In this document: piece after piece, positions 36,837-45,985 of the stretch
Numbering within the stretch: position 1 is the first letter of the stretch
Layout: every line of letters starts with the position of its first letter
Source: Ditibartonella apihabitans
GTDB lineage: Bacteria; Pseudomonadota; Alphaproteobacteria; Rhizobiales; Rhizobiaceae
Assembly (NCBI RefSeq): GCF_002007485.1
Contig: NZ_CP015820.1
Coordinates: 1,798,001-1,862,000, forward strand
Reading direction: 5' to 3'
DNA: 64,000 nucleotides
Notes under the pieces: model-generated
What the model saw: only the letters and a program-made list of their open reading frames with translations
What the model was told of the DNA's origin: nothing
The model's database searches: none
Translations under genes and position numbers: made by a program

Positions 36837-38636
36837 TTGTCAGGCATTTTAAAACAGATAGCTGTATTTTTCGTAAGCTTGTTTCTGATTGTAGACGCAG
36901 GATATGCAGCCGCGCCTTCGAGCGATCCGCAAACGTGCAAAATGGTGCGCTTTGCCGATACCGGTTGGACCGATATTTCCGCGACAACAGCGATTGCCAC
37001 GACACTCCTGAAAGCACTGGGCTATAACACCGAAACAAGGATTTTATCGGTTCCGGTTACCTATGCTTCGCTTGCAAACGGCGATCTCGACGTATTTCTC
37101 GGCTATTGGAACCCGTCCATGACACCCGATTTCAAACCTTATCGGGATGACGGCAGTGTAGAACTTCTTCGTTACAATCTTGAAGGCGCCAAATACACAT
37201 TGGCTGTGCCGCAATTTGTCTATAACAAAGGCTTGAAAACTTTTCAGGATATAAAACGCTTTGGCCCCGAACTCGGCTATGCCATTTACGGGGTCGAACC
37301 CGGCAATGACGGTAACCGGCTCATTCTTTCTTTACTTGGTGATTCCACCTTCGGACTTTCCGATTTTCACATTGTTGAAACATCCGAACAGGCGATGCTC
37401 GCCGAAGTCGAGGCGCGCATTCAGGAACAACGGCCTATCGTTTTTTTAGGCTGGGAACCGCACCCGATGAATATGCGCTTCAAAATGGCCTATCTATCAG
37501 GGGGCGACAAATTTTTCGGGGAAAATTTCGGCAATGCCAAAGTGGGCACGAATATCCGCCGGAATTATCGTTCCGACTGCCCGAATGTCGCGCATTTTCT
37601 TGGCAATCTCACCTTTGATGTCGATATGGAAAACCGCTTGATGGATAAAATCCTCAATAGCGGAGAGGCTCCCGAACAGGCCGCCCGTTCCTTTCTCGTC
37701 GACAATCCGGAAAAAGTAAAAATCTGGCTCTCCGGCGTTACCGCTTTTGACGGAAGCAATGCTAATCGCGCCGTCGAGAAGGCATTGAAATCACCAGCCA
37801 ACGAAACACATTTTGCCTATAAAATTCCGGTCGGGGAAACAGCAAATATCGTTGTCGAATTTTTGAAAGAGCATGGCGGGCTCTTTTTTACAGCCCTTCG
37901 TGTCGGACTGGGAAGCTTGTTGAAAGCCACATTGGCACTGTTATTGTGGCCAAATCCTTTATTGTTGATTGCTTTTTTATGTGTCCTTGCCTTTGCCATA
38001 CAGAGAAACTGGCGGGTCGTGCTGCTTACCGGACTGGGGTTCCTGTTCGTCATCAATCAGGGCTACTGGGTTGATACCATGGAAACCATAACCCTGCTCT
38101 TCTGGTCATGCATTCTTTGTATGGGAATAGGTGTTCCCGTTGGCATAGCCTGCGCCCATCGACCCAAAGTCTATCGTGTGATACAGCCCATTCTCGACCT
38201 TATGCAGACATTGCCAACCTTTGTCTATCTGATACCGGCTATCATATTTTTTCGCATCGGCATGGTACCGGGATTGATCGCAACAATTATCTTCGTGCTC
38301 CCTGCACCCATAAGGCTCACCCAGCAGGGTATTGTCTCGACGCCGAAAGCCTTGATCGAGGCAGGCAAAGCATTCGGTTCAAACCGTCGTCAAATTTTAT
38401 GGAAAATCGAATTTCCCCATGCAATGCCGGAAATACGCGCCGGAATGACACAAACCATTATGCTTTCGCTTTCCATGGTGGTGATTGCCGCAACTGTTGG
38501 CGGTAATGGGCTGGGTGTCAAAGTTTACCGTGCCCTCCAGCAACATGATGCTGCCATGGGCTTTGAAGCGGGCTGCGTGATTGTGGTGGTGGCCATTGTC
38601 CTTGACCGCTTGTTCCGTCCGGGAAAGGTACGCTAA
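36837..38636 (+). CDS. choXW: Choline ABC transporter, fused binding protein and permease
   Basis: A 599-residue fusion. Residues 1-25 are a signal or anchor. About 30-320 form a ChoX-like binding protein with the residues that make the aromatic choline cage: Trp in DTGWTD, Trp in LGYWNP, Tyr in AKYTLA and Trp in LGWEPHPMN. From about 340 a ProW/ChoW-type permease begins (KIPVGETANIVVEFLKEHGG), with several helices and the EAA-loop region EAGKAFGSNRRQILWKIEFP. In rhizobia choX and choW are separate genes. Translation seems to start at a TTG (36837), as a stop lies four codons upstream and no ATG fits. It overlaps choV by TAATG. Confidence 0.88.
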   Translation: MSGILKQIAVFFVSLFLIVDAGYAAAPSSDPQTCKMVRFADTGWTDISATTAIATTLLKALGYNTETRILSVPVTYASLANGDLDVFLGYWNPSMTPDFKPYRDDGSVELLRYNLEGAKYTLAVPQFVYNKGLKTFQDIKRFGPELGYAIYGVEPGNDGNRLILSLLGDSTFGLSDFHIVETSEQAMLAEVEARIQEQRPIVFLGWEPHPMNMRFKMAYLSGGDKFFGENFGNAKVGTNIRRNYRSDCPNVAHFLGNLTFDVDMENRLMDKILNSGEAPEQAARSFLVDNPEKVKIWLSGVTAFDGSNANRAVEKALKSPANETHFAYKIPVGETANIVVEFLKEHGGLFFTALRVGLGSLLKATLALLLWPNPLLLIAFLCVLAFAIQRNWRVVLLTGLGFLFVINQGYWVDTMETITLLFWSCILCMGIGVPVGIACAHRPKVYRVIQPILDLMQTLPTFVYLIPAIIFFRIGMVPGLIATIIFVLPAPIRLTQQGIVSTPKALIEAGKAFGSNRRQILWKIEFPHAMPEIRAGMTQTIMLSLSMVVIAATVGGNGLGVKVYRALQQHDAAMGFEAGCVIVVVAIVLDRLFRPGKVR

Positions 38637-39676
38637 TGGCCAGAGTGATTATCGATCATGTGAGTGTGGTTTTCGGCAATCGCCGCAAGCAGGCGCTTGA
38701 TCTTGCAGATCAGGGTGCTTCACGGGCAGAAATAAAAGATTTAACCAATACCGTGCTTGGTGTCCATGAATGTTCACTCGACATTGCCGAAGGTGAAACG
38801 CTGGTTTTGATGGGGCTCTCCGGTTCGGGAAAATCGACTTTGCTGCGCACCATCAACCGTTTGATAAAGCCTGTTGAAGGCAATATTTATGTTGGTGATG
38901 CGGGAAAAGAAATTAATGTCACCACCGCGTCGAGTGATGAACTGCGTTATGTCCGGACGCGCCTTGTTTCTATGGTATTCCAACAATTCGGCCTTTTTCC
39001 ATGGCGCACCGTTGCCGATAATATCGGCTTCGGCCTTGAAGTGGCGGGGGTGCCAAAGAAGCAACGTCAGGCCATTATTGCCGAACAGCTTGATCTCGTC
39101 GGGTTGAATGAATGGGCAAACCGCATGGTGACCGAGCTTTCCGGCGGTATGCAACAAAGAATCGGCCTTGCCCGTGCTTTTGCAACCGGCGCACCGGTGC
39201 TATTAATGGACGAGCCGTTTTCAGCCCTGGACCCGCTTATACGCAACCATTTACAGGACGAGCTTCTGGAACTCCAAAAGCGGCTCAATAAAACATTGAT
39301 CTTTGTGAGCCACGATCTTGATGAAGCCATCAAAATGGGCAACCGCATCGCCATTATGGAAGACGGGCGAATCTTACAATGCGGAACAGCACAAGAAATC
39401 GTGCTAACGCCCGCCAATGAACATGTCGCCAATTTTGTACGCCACATTAATCCGTTGAGCTTTTTAACAGCCCGACAGGTCATGCGCCCCTATAATTTCC
39501 AAAATGGTGATATTTCAGTTGCAGCCATGGCAAAACCTGATACGAGTTTACCTGATCTCATCAGTGTTTGTGACCGGAAAAATGGAGCAATCGGTGTGGC
39601 TGAAGACGGACGTGTCATCGGCGTAATTACCGAAGAAGACATCATCCATCATCTGGCAGAACACCAGAAACGGTGA
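38636..39676 (+). CDS. choV: Choline/betaine ABC transporter ATP-binding protein
   Basis: A 346-residue ATPase of the ProV/OpuA class: Walker A GLSGSGKST, signature LSGGMQQR, Walker B VLLMDEPFSALDP. The last 60 residues form a partial CBS-like segment (GAIGVAEDGRVIGVITEEDI), shorter than the CBS pair of full ProV. It starts within the stop of the fused choXW gene, so the two proteins make one importer for choline or glycine betaine, used for osmoprotection or as a carbon and nitrogen source. Confidence 0.92.
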   Translation: MARVIIDHVSVVFGNRRKQALDLADQGASRAEIKDLTNTVLGVHECSLDIAEGETLVLMGLSGSGKSTLLRTINRLIKPVEGNIYVGDAGKEINVTTASSDELRYVRTRLVSMVFQQFGLFPWRTVADNIGFGLEVAGVPKKQRQAIIAEQLDLVGLNEWANRMVTELSGGMQQRIGLARAFATGAPVLLMDEPFSALDPLIRNHLQDELLELQKRLNKTLIFVSHDLDEAIKMGNRIAIMEDGRILQCGTAQEIVLTPANEHVANFVRHINPLSFLTARQVMRPYNFQNGDISVAAMAKPDTSLPDLISVCDRKNGAIGVAEDGRVIGVITEEDIIHHLAEHQKR

Positions 39677-39688
39677 TAGGTGTGTTTT

Positions 39689-40504
39689 ATGAGTTTGGAT
39701 ATTACGACAATAAGCGATGTTGATGATCCTCGTCTTGCTCCCTATCGGGATATCAAGGAGCGGGATCTTGTCGGTCGTGAACATCATTTTATTGCCGAAG
39801 GCAAAGTTGTTTTGTCTGTTCTTTTGCGCTCCAAACGCTTTGAAGCACAGTCACTGCTTGTTGCAGCAGCCAAGCTTCTGGGATTAATGCCGGTCTTGGA
39901 TGCAACAAAACCCACCTGCCCGATCTATTGTGTTCCACAAAAAATCATGGACGATATTGCAGGCTTCAACGTGCATCGCGGCATTCTCGGCATTGGAGAA
40001 CGTGTAAGCACCCCGACACTTGATGAATTTCTGGCGGGGTTACCGGAAAAAGCACTGGTTCCGGTTTTATGCGGCATTTCCAACCATGATAATATGGGCT
40101 CGATCTTCCGGAATGCTGCGGCATTTGCAGCCGACGGCATCATCATCGATAAAACCTGTTGCGATCCGCTCTACCGCAAAGCCATTCGCGTCTCGGTGGG
40201 TGCGGCACTAAAAGTACCCTATACGCAGGGCGAAGATATCAAGACTATCCTTGCAGCTCTTGAAAAGGCCAATTTCCGTATCTATTCGCTTTCTCCAGCT
40301 GCTTCGAACTATTTGAAAGATGCAGAAGTTGCAAAAAGAACAGCTCTTGTTTTCGGTACAGAAGGTGAAGGCCTGCCGAATTTTGTGCTGAAAGATACAG
40401 AAACCTTGCGCATTCCCATTGCCTATGATTTCGATAGCCTGAACGTTGCCACAGCAACTGGACTGGCACTTGAACATTTTGCCGATTTCGACAAACTGAA
40501 TTAA
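39689..40504 (+). CDS. TrmH/SpoU-family RNA methyltransferase
   Basis: A 271-residue SPOUT enzyme expected to 2'-O-methylate ribose in rRNA or tRNA. An N-terminal substrate-binding domain (EHHFIAEGKVVLSVLL) is followed by the SpoU knot motifs: NHDNMGSIFRNAAAF, FGTEGEGLP, and IPIAYDFDSLNVATATGLAL. Target nucleotide is unknown. ATG 39689 has AGGTG upstream; a GTG three codons before is less likely. It follows choV by 12 bases and may share its transcript, though the functions are unrelated. Confidence 0.9.
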   Translation: MSLDITTISDVDDPRLAPYRDIKERDLVGREHHFIAEGKVVLSVLLRSKRFEAQSLLVAAAKLLGLMPVLDATKPTCPIYCVPQKIMDDIAGFNVHRGILGIGERVSTPTLDEFLAGLPEKALVPVLCGISNHDNMGSIFRNAAAFAADGIIIDKTCCDPLYRKAIRVSVGAALKVPYTQGEDIKTILAALEKANFRIYSLSPAASNYLKDAEVAKRTALVFGTEGEGLPNFVLKDTETLRIPIAYDFDSLNVATATGLALEHFADFDKLN

Positions 40505-40529
40505 AAACAATCAGCAAAATATTGTTTTT
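40503..40529 (+). terminator. AT-rich hairpin after the SpoU methyltransferase gene
   Basis: AAAAACAAT pairs with ATTGTTTTT over a 9-base loop right at the stop codon. All-AT except one pair, so weak, but the T-run fits a terminator. Confidence 0.45.
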
Positions 40530-41099
40530 CTACGCCTGAAACGCAATTGTTCTTCATCAAAAGATAAAAAGCAGCTTTCGCCTTTATTGGACAACAAATT
40601 TGCCCACAAAAATAACCAGAAAAACACTCGATAACCCGAAAAACACCCGATAACCCGAAAGACACCCGGGCAAAATCCGGAGAGACAGCCAAGGCTCTCT
40701 TCAAGCACTTTTTCAGACTCAGCCAATAAGGTTTTTGCCTAACACAGCCTGCAAAGCTTTCTCTTGAACACAAGCCAGACAGGCTAACCTGAACAAAGCC
40801 GACAGGACTTTCCTCAAGCACAACAGTTCGAACGCAGCCACAAGTTTTTCCGTGAACGCCGCTAACAAAACTTTCTCGGACACAGCTTTCTTCCGAAAGA
40901 GCGGGCTGTGCTTTCGCAAACATTGCCCAAAAAGCCAATCATTATCGAATATCCAAGAGGCTCGCTTCGAAAAATGCCCCTGAGGCTCGCATTGACAAAT
41001 GCAAAAAAGCTTAGCCTGTAGACATGAAAAAATGTTCCCGCAGGCAAAGGGGTTTGGCCTGTCGGTTTTATGTCTTTTACTTTGAAGTGCCTTGAGCTA
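40530..41099. repeat. Non-coding gap with decayed tandem repeats
   Basis: About 570 bases without a gene. 40621-40670 has a 19-base unit (AAAAACACCCGATAACCCG) about 2.6 times. 40735-40900 has looser, longer repeats of a CTTTCTC...AACACAGCC type. A long minus-strand ORF through this region has a biased Cys/Val/Ser/Phe content created by the repeats and is not believed. Confidence 0.6.
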
Positions 41100-42296
41100 T
41101 CAGGCAGCCGTATTTTCACGCGATTGATCGAGCAAATTTTTAAGCATCGCTTCGGCACGGGCGTCCCGCTCCGAACGGGTAATGAAACCGCCGCCCAGAA
41201 CACGGGCATCATTGCTTTCATTATCATAAAGAACGCAAGCCTGCCCCGGAGCAACGCCGGTTTCACCTTCCAATAGTTCAACCGTCAGAGCGCCGTCCTC
41301 ATATTTGAGTATAGCGGGTCTTGGCGGGCGTGTGGAGCGCACTTTGGCGGCAACTTCAATTCCCTCTTCGGGGAATTCATCAAGATTTTCATCGCCAAGC
41401 CAATTGGTATCACGCAAAAACAGTTTGCGCGTTTCAAGAGCTTCTCTCGGCCCAACAATGACACGGGAATTTTCTGCATCAAGATAGACGACATAAAGCG
41501 CTTCGCCGGTTGCAATGCCAATGCCGCGACGTTGACCAATGGTATAATTGACAATACCCGCATGGCGACCAAGAATGCGCCCGTCAATATGGACAATTTC
41601 TCCCGGATTTGCAGCTTCGGGACGCAATTTGGCAATCACATCCGAATAGCGCCCCTGGGGCACAAAACAAATATCCTGACTGTCATGCTTGGAAGCAACA
41701 GAAAGTCCCATTTCGGCAGCAATTTCGCGAACATGGGGTTTTGCCAGATCGCCCAAAGGAAAACGCAAATAGTCAATCTGTTCCTGCGTTGTGGCAAAAA
41801 GGAAATAGCTCTGGTCACGATTGGCGTCGACCGGCCGATATAATGCACGGTGTGCACCATTAGGGCGACTTCTTATATAGTGGCCCGTTGCCAGAGCATC
41901 AGCACCGAGATTTTTTGCCGTCACAAGAAGATCGGCAAATTTCACTGTCTGGTTGCAGGCAACACAGGGAATTGGCGTTTCGCCATGGGCATAGCTATCG
42001 GCAAAAGGATTGATGACCGCTTCACGGAAGCGGGCTTCATAATCCAGCACATAATGGGGAATACCCAAAGTTTCCGAAACACGCCGCGCATCCTCGATAT
42101 CCTGACCGGCACAGCAGGAGCCGACACGGTGGGTCGCAGCACCATGATCATAAAGTTGAAGAGTGACGCCGACAACATCATAGCCTTCTTTTTTCAACAA
42201 TCCCGCAACAACGGACGAATCGACACCACCCGACATGGCAACAACCACACGTGTATCCTCGGGACGTTTTGGAAGATCAAGACTGTTGAGAGACAT
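41100..42296 (-). CDS. mnmA: tRNA-specific 2-thiouridylase
   Basis: Makes 2-thiouridine at wobble position 34 of tRNA-Lys, -Glu and -Gln. The 398-residue protein has the PP-loop SGGVDSS at 22-28, the family's GHYIR and QSYFLF segments, the catalytic Cys pair in IPCVACNQ and DICFVPQG, and the C-terminal beta-barrel after about residue 290. The ATG at 42296 gives an N-terminus ([24 protein letters not shown] read in parts) usual for Rhizobiales. Sulfur donor proteins are not in this window. It is divergent from sciP. Confidence 0.97.
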   Translation of the reverse strand: MSLNSLDLPKRPEDTRVVVAMSGGVDSSVVAGLLKKEGYDVVGVTLQLYDHGAATHRVGSCCAGQDIEDARRVSETLGIPHYVLDYEARFREAVINPFADSYAHGETPIPCVACNQTVKFADLLVTAKNLGADALATGHYIRSRPNGAHRALYRPVDANRDQSYFLFATTQEQIDYLRFPLGDLAKPHVREIAAEMGLSVASKHDSQDICFVPQGRYSDVIAKLRPEAANPGEIVHIDGRILGRHAGIVNYTIGQRRGIGIATGEALYVVYLDAENSRVIVGPREALETRKLFLRDTNWLGDENLDEFPEEGIEVAAKVRSTRPPRPAILKYEDGALTVELLEGETGVAPGQACVLYDNESNDARVLGGGFITRSERDARAEAMLKNLLDQSRENTAA

Positions 42297-42638
42297 AAAC
42301 TCACCTTCTAACTCATTGGACGGTTCGTTAAACTATATCGTGTTTTTAACGACACAACACAACCGTCGTCTCGAAAAAGAGATTATAAATCGAGCATTTT
42401 TTCAAAAATGCACTACCCCAGTTTATAAAAAAACAAAAAAAATAAAGTAGCGTTTTTTGTTCAAGTTTGTTTGATTGCAGTAAATTTTGTCTAACATTCT
42501 GATTTTTATATCATTTTACAAACGAACACAATTTTGCGCCTGTGTATTTGTTAAATTTTCCTTTCCGGCGGTTTAGCTCTTTTTTAAAGCTCGGCGGTTA
42601 TTGTCGCTTCAGGTCCTTGAATAAGAGTAGAGAGTACA
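42297..42638. other. Divergent promoter region, mnmA and sciP
   Basis: About 340 AT-rich bases with oligo-A tracts near 42425. It must carry the promoters of both genes. No clear consensus site was seen. Confidence 0.45.
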
Positions 42639-42914
42639 ATGACCGAGTTAGTAAGAACACGAGTAAAATACGTTATTGGCCCAGATGGGAGTCCACTTAC
42701 GATCACCGACCTGCCGCCAAGCAACACACGGCGCTGGGTTATCCGTCGCAAAGCCGAAGTAGTAGCCGCTGTCAGAGGTGGACTGCTCAGTCTGGATGAA
42801 GCCTGCCAACGTTATACATTGACGGTGGAAGAATTTTTATCCTGGCAATGCTCGATTGATGAACATGGTCTTGCCGGTTTACGTACAACACGTATCCAGC
42901 AATACCGCCATTGA
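42639..42914 (+). CDS. sciP: CtrA inhibitor SciP (DUF1153)
   Basis: A 91-residue DNA-binding protein of the DUF1153 family. In Caulobacter SciP binds CtrA and blocks transcription of its targets during part of the cell cycle. Family landmarks are VKYVIGPDGSPLTITDLP, RRWVIRRKAEVVAAVRGG, and a helix-turn-helix in LSLDEACQRYTLTVEEFLSW. Length is normal. It is followed by a good terminator. It lies 1.9 kb from ctrA, with a fliJ-like gene between. Confidence 0.93.
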   Translation: MTELVRTRVKYVIGPDGSPLTITDLPPSNTRRWVIRRKAEVVAAVRGGLLSLDEACQRYTLTVEEFLSWQCSIDEHGLAGLRTTRIQQYRH

Positions 42915-42947
42915 TAAGCATGACCCATTTTGCCTTCAAGCGTAAAT

Positions 42948-42988
42948 AAAACAACCGTTTCTTGAATTTCAGGAAACGGTTGTTTTAT
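42948..42988 (+). terminator. sciP terminator
   Basis: AAAACAACCGTTTC (42948-42961) pairs with GAAACGGTTGTTTT (42973-42986) over an 11-base loop, ending in T-rich sequence. Confidence 0.9.
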
Positions 42989-43755
42989 ATTCCGGCAAAT
43001 TCATGAATTGTCGGGCGACATGTTTCCTGAAACCGGACAGCCCACCTCTTATTGAAAAGGACAAGCCGCAAAACGAATCTTCCACGCCGATCGGTTCACT
43101 CTGTTTATCCGTCATGTTGGCAAATAAATTAACGCGCCCTCACCATCATTTGCCATCACTCGCCATCGCTATCGCTTGCCATCACTTGCTTGCGCCGCTC
43201 CGGTTTGGCAGAATTTTTCTTCATTGCGGTTGTTTTCCGCGCTTTGTCAGGCAGCAACTCACCAACAATTCCGTATTTTCGTTTTCTTGATATTTATAAC
43301 GGGAAAATAATCCTTCCGGCTTTTTGTTGATCAAAAAGACAAACGGGCGAACGATAAAAATAAATGGCGAGAGACACGCAAAACCACGCGTCAAGTGAAG
43401 CTTCGGGAAACACAATTCTGCGCACGCAAATACACGCCGATGCACAGTTCAATCAATACACCAATCCAAGGTTGAACGGTGGGATAAAACGGTGATTGGC
43501 CTGAAACAAGAATAGTCGACAATGCGCTATCTTTTCCCGTTTATGCGTGTCTATCGGCTTGATCAGCGTATAGCGTGTATTCACAGTGTCAGCCTATATC
43601 GACTCAGCCTATATTGACACCGAGGGCTTCAACCGGCACTCTTGGCGTCTATTGTTTTCATAAACGGAGTTTTGAGCTTTTATGTGATGAGAACGCCTTT
43701 CGAGACCGCAAGCACTGTCCCGATGGCGTTTGACTATTTTAATGACAAAAAGCCG
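42989..43755. other. Non-coding gap downstream of sciP
   Basis: About 770 bases with short internal echoes (for example CATCACTTGCC-like units near 43143-43190) but no credible gene. Confidence 0.45.
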
Positions 43756-43830
43756 GAGTCCGCTTTAAAAACTTCCGTCTTGCCGGATTCCGCTTTGCCA
43801 GATTCGGTTTTGCCAAATTCTGCTTTTTGA
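43756..43830 (+). repeat. Five imperfect 15-bp tandem repeats
   Basis: Fifteen-base units with core GATTCCGCTTTGCCA start at 43756, 43771, 43786, 43801 and 43816. In one frame they read as a LPDSA-type pentapeptide repeat, but the ORF has no supported start and probably is not a gene. Confidence 0.75.
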
Positions 43831-43840
43831 GGGGAAGACC

Positions 43841-44227
43841 TCAACCGATCATTGATCGGCTTTGGACAAACACCACGTCTTCACTGGGAAGAGATTTGCC
43901 ATCACGTTCTTCCAAAGCTTGAGCGCGTTCAAGTTCCGCCTCTAGCTCATGCAGCTTCATTTCACCGGAAGCCTTCTGGATTTGCAAATCACGAATGGAA
44001 TTGATGAGATTTTCACGTCGTTGACGGGCGGCACGTGCAAAGGTGGGATAGGCAAAATGGTTGACATCGGTGATGCCCGATTTGCGTTCTTCATTGGCAA
44101 TTTGCGTTTCCAGTTCGCTTGCCATACGGTCGAATTCACTCATCATCATATCGAGTTGAGAAATCTGGCGGCGTTTTTCGCGCACCTGAAACATTTTCAA
44201 CCGAACCACACTTTCACGCGGTTTCAT
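43841..44227 (-). CDS. fliJ: FliJ-like coiled-coil protein
   Basis: A 128-residue, almost wholly helical protein with charged heptad-like sequence (VRLKMFQVREKRRQISQL; LINSIRDLQIQKASGEMKLH). This matches the protein that rhizobial genomes annotate as the flagellar export chaperone FliJ next to ctrA. ATG 44227 has GGGAG upstream; extension to 44260 would add eleven unrelated residues. No flagellar genes are present in this window, so whether it serves a flagellum here is open. It is divergent from ctrA. Confidence 0.68.
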   Translation of the reverse strand: MKPRESVVRLKMFQVREKRRQISQLDMMMSEFDRMASELETQIANEERKSGITDVNHFAYPTFARAARQRRENLINSIRDLQIQKASGEMKLHELEAELERAQALEERDGKSLPSEDVVFVQSRSMIG

Positions 44228-44482
44228 ACGCAGTACTCCCTGACTACCGTGAACAAACAATATTCACGCCTTTATACTCATACACACGACCGAAAACCGG
44301 TTATCCCTTCATGTCCCACAAAGAGACCATGGAAAACTCCATGGAAGCTCATGCTCCTTAAAACCCGTATGGAGCTGCAATAACAAGCTTTCTTAACCAT
44401 TTGTTTACGGTCTTTGAGCACTATAGCGGAAGTCCCTTAAAGCTCGGTAAACAAAAGACCTTTTTTCGAATTCGAAAAGAGT

Positions 44483-44788
44483 GAATCGAAAGAGTCAGTT
44501 AGAGCGATTTCTTAAAGTAAAAATTAAGCATAAATCTTTAGCTTTTATATCCATGAATCAACGGACTACAACGTTTTTTTCAGAAAATTTTATTAACTTC
44601 TTGCCAACAAGAATCATATTTTGTTAACCATTTTGGTGCAAATTGGTTAATGAAGGCAACGAATTGTTCTGACGCTGCCGAAGTAAAAAATCGTGTTTGA
44701 GTTAATGCCATGATTTTATGGTGTTTTTTAAATTAACTGCACAATAGTCGGTGCAGAAATTTGTACGGACTCTGATAACGCCTGATTC
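44483..44788. promoter_or_regulatory. Cluster of GANTC (CcrM) sites upstream of ctrA
   Basis: Six GANTC sites in 306 bases: 44483, 44492, 44556, 44611, 44768 and 44784 (first base of each). The random expectation is roughly one per 256 bases. CcrM methylation of GANTC sites in the ctrA promoter is known in Caulobacter. TTAACC half-sites for CtrA itself (for example 44624) are also present, but no full TTAA-N7-TTAA was found. Confidence 0.55.
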
Positions 44789-44813
44789 GGCTAGTGGAAA
44801 GGGGATATAGGAT

Positions 44814-45515
44814 ATGCGCGTATTATTGATTGAAGATGACCACGCGACAGCGACAAGCATCGAGCTTATGCTCAAATCGGAAAGTTTCAATGTCTACACG
44901 ACAGACCTTGGAGAGGAAGGTGTAGATCTTGGAAAACTTTATGATTACGACATCATATTGTTGGACCTTAATTTGCCGGATATGTCCGGTTACGAGGTTT
45001 TGCGCACATTGCGCCTTTCCAAAGTGAAAACACCAATCCTTATCCTTTCCGGTATGGGTGGTATTGAAGACAAGGTACGCGGTTTGGGCTTCGGTGCCGA
45101 CGATTATATGACAAAGCCATTTCATAAAGACGAACTGGTCGCTCGTATTCATGCTATTGTTCGCCGCTCGAAGGGTCACGCCCAATCGGTAATTGCAACC
45201 GGAGATCTGGTTGTCAATCTTGATGCCAAAACAGTTGAAATCGGCGGCCATCCGGTTCATCTGACCGGCAAAGAATACCAGATGCTCGAACTTCTTTCAT
45301 TGCGTAAAGGAACCACTTTAACCAAGGAAATGTTCTTGAACCACCTCTATGGCGGCATGGACGAACCGGAACTCAAAATTATCGACGTTTTCATTTGCAA
45401 ATTGCGCAAAAAGCTGGATGCCGTTTCAGGCGGTGTCAATTATATCGAAACGGTTTGGGGACGCGGTTATGTGCTGCGTGAACCAAATGAAGAACCGATG
45501 CGCGAAACTGCTTGA
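44814..45515 (+). CDS. ctrA: Cell-cycle response regulator CtrA
   Basis: Master OmpR-family regulator of the alphaproteobacterial cell cycle. The 233-residue protein has a receiver domain with acidic pocket EDD (7-9), phosphoacceptor Asp51 ([12 protein letters not shown]), Lys in MTKPFHKDE, and a C-terminal winged helix ([40 protein letters not shown]). AGGGGATATAGG precedes the ATG. It receives phosphate from ChpT, encoded 0.5 kb away on the other strand, and is opposed by SciP. The C-terminus ends ETA, similar to, but not identical with, the AA degradation signal of Caulobacter CtrA. Confidence 0.98.
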   Translation: MRVLLIEDDHATATSIELMLKSESFNVYTTDLGEEGVDLGKLYDYDIILLDLNLPDMSGYEVLRTLRLSKVKTPILILSGMGGIEDKVRGLGFGADDYMTKPFHKDELVARIHAIVRRSKGHAQSVIATGDLVVNLDAKTVEIGGHPVHLTGKEYQMLELLSLRKGTTLTKEMFLNHLYGGMDEPELKIIDVFICKLRKKLDAVSGGVNYIETVWGRGYVLREPNEEPMRETA

Positions 45516-45552
45516 TTTTTCAACACTTTCATCTCTTCAAAATTGAATCATC

Positions 45553-45597
45553 ATGCCGGAGTTTTTTCCATTCGGGAAAAGTTCCGGCATTTTTTTG
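45553..45597 (+). terminator. ctrA terminator
   Basis: ATGCCGGA (45553-45560) pairs with TCCGGCAT (45583-45590), extended by pairing of the T-rich and A-rich inner arms, followed by seven T. Confidence 0.88.
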
Positions 45598-45985
45598 CCA
45601 GTAATTTTTTTGGCACCAATTTTTTAGGCGGCATTTTTTGGGCGGTAATTTCTGTCTTTTTGCCAGAATTTTCAGTCTTTTTATTTGTGCTTTAAGAAAA
45701 TTGCCGTCCCGATTTTTAAAAACCGGTTCCGGCTCGCCCCCTGAGCTTTAAAAACTGTTCCGACCTTAAAAAGCAATTTTAACCGGATAAATTTTCGTCT
45801 CTTCTATTTTTATCTCTGCTCCATTTTTATAAGCGGCAAAATTTTTTTTAAGATCAGACGGCTTTTTCCAACTAAAAACCGGCAATAACCGCTTTTTCGG
45901 TCAATACCGGTATTTTATGTGTGGTTTATCGCCGAGTTCCAGCTTCTTTGACCGGACTGATTTTCCGGTCAGAAATTTGGTCGGC
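45598..45985. other. Non-coding gap with T-rich degenerate repeats
   Basis: About 390 bases between convergent ctrA and chpT. 45598-45700 has diverged units of about 17-20 bases such as GGCGGCATTTTTTG and GGCACCAATTTTTTA. No gene. Confidence 0.5.

Noticed and set aside
40501..40938. A minus-strand ORF with Cys/Val/Phe-rich repeats
   Set aside because: The repeats in the protein follow directly from DNA repeats; no ribosome-binding site or homologue, and other frames are equally open.
44500..44750. Full CtrA binding boxes (TTAA-N7-TTAA) in the ctrA promoter
   Set aside because: Several TTAA half-sites exist, but none have 7-base spacing; one pair has 8, another 1. Left as half-sites only.
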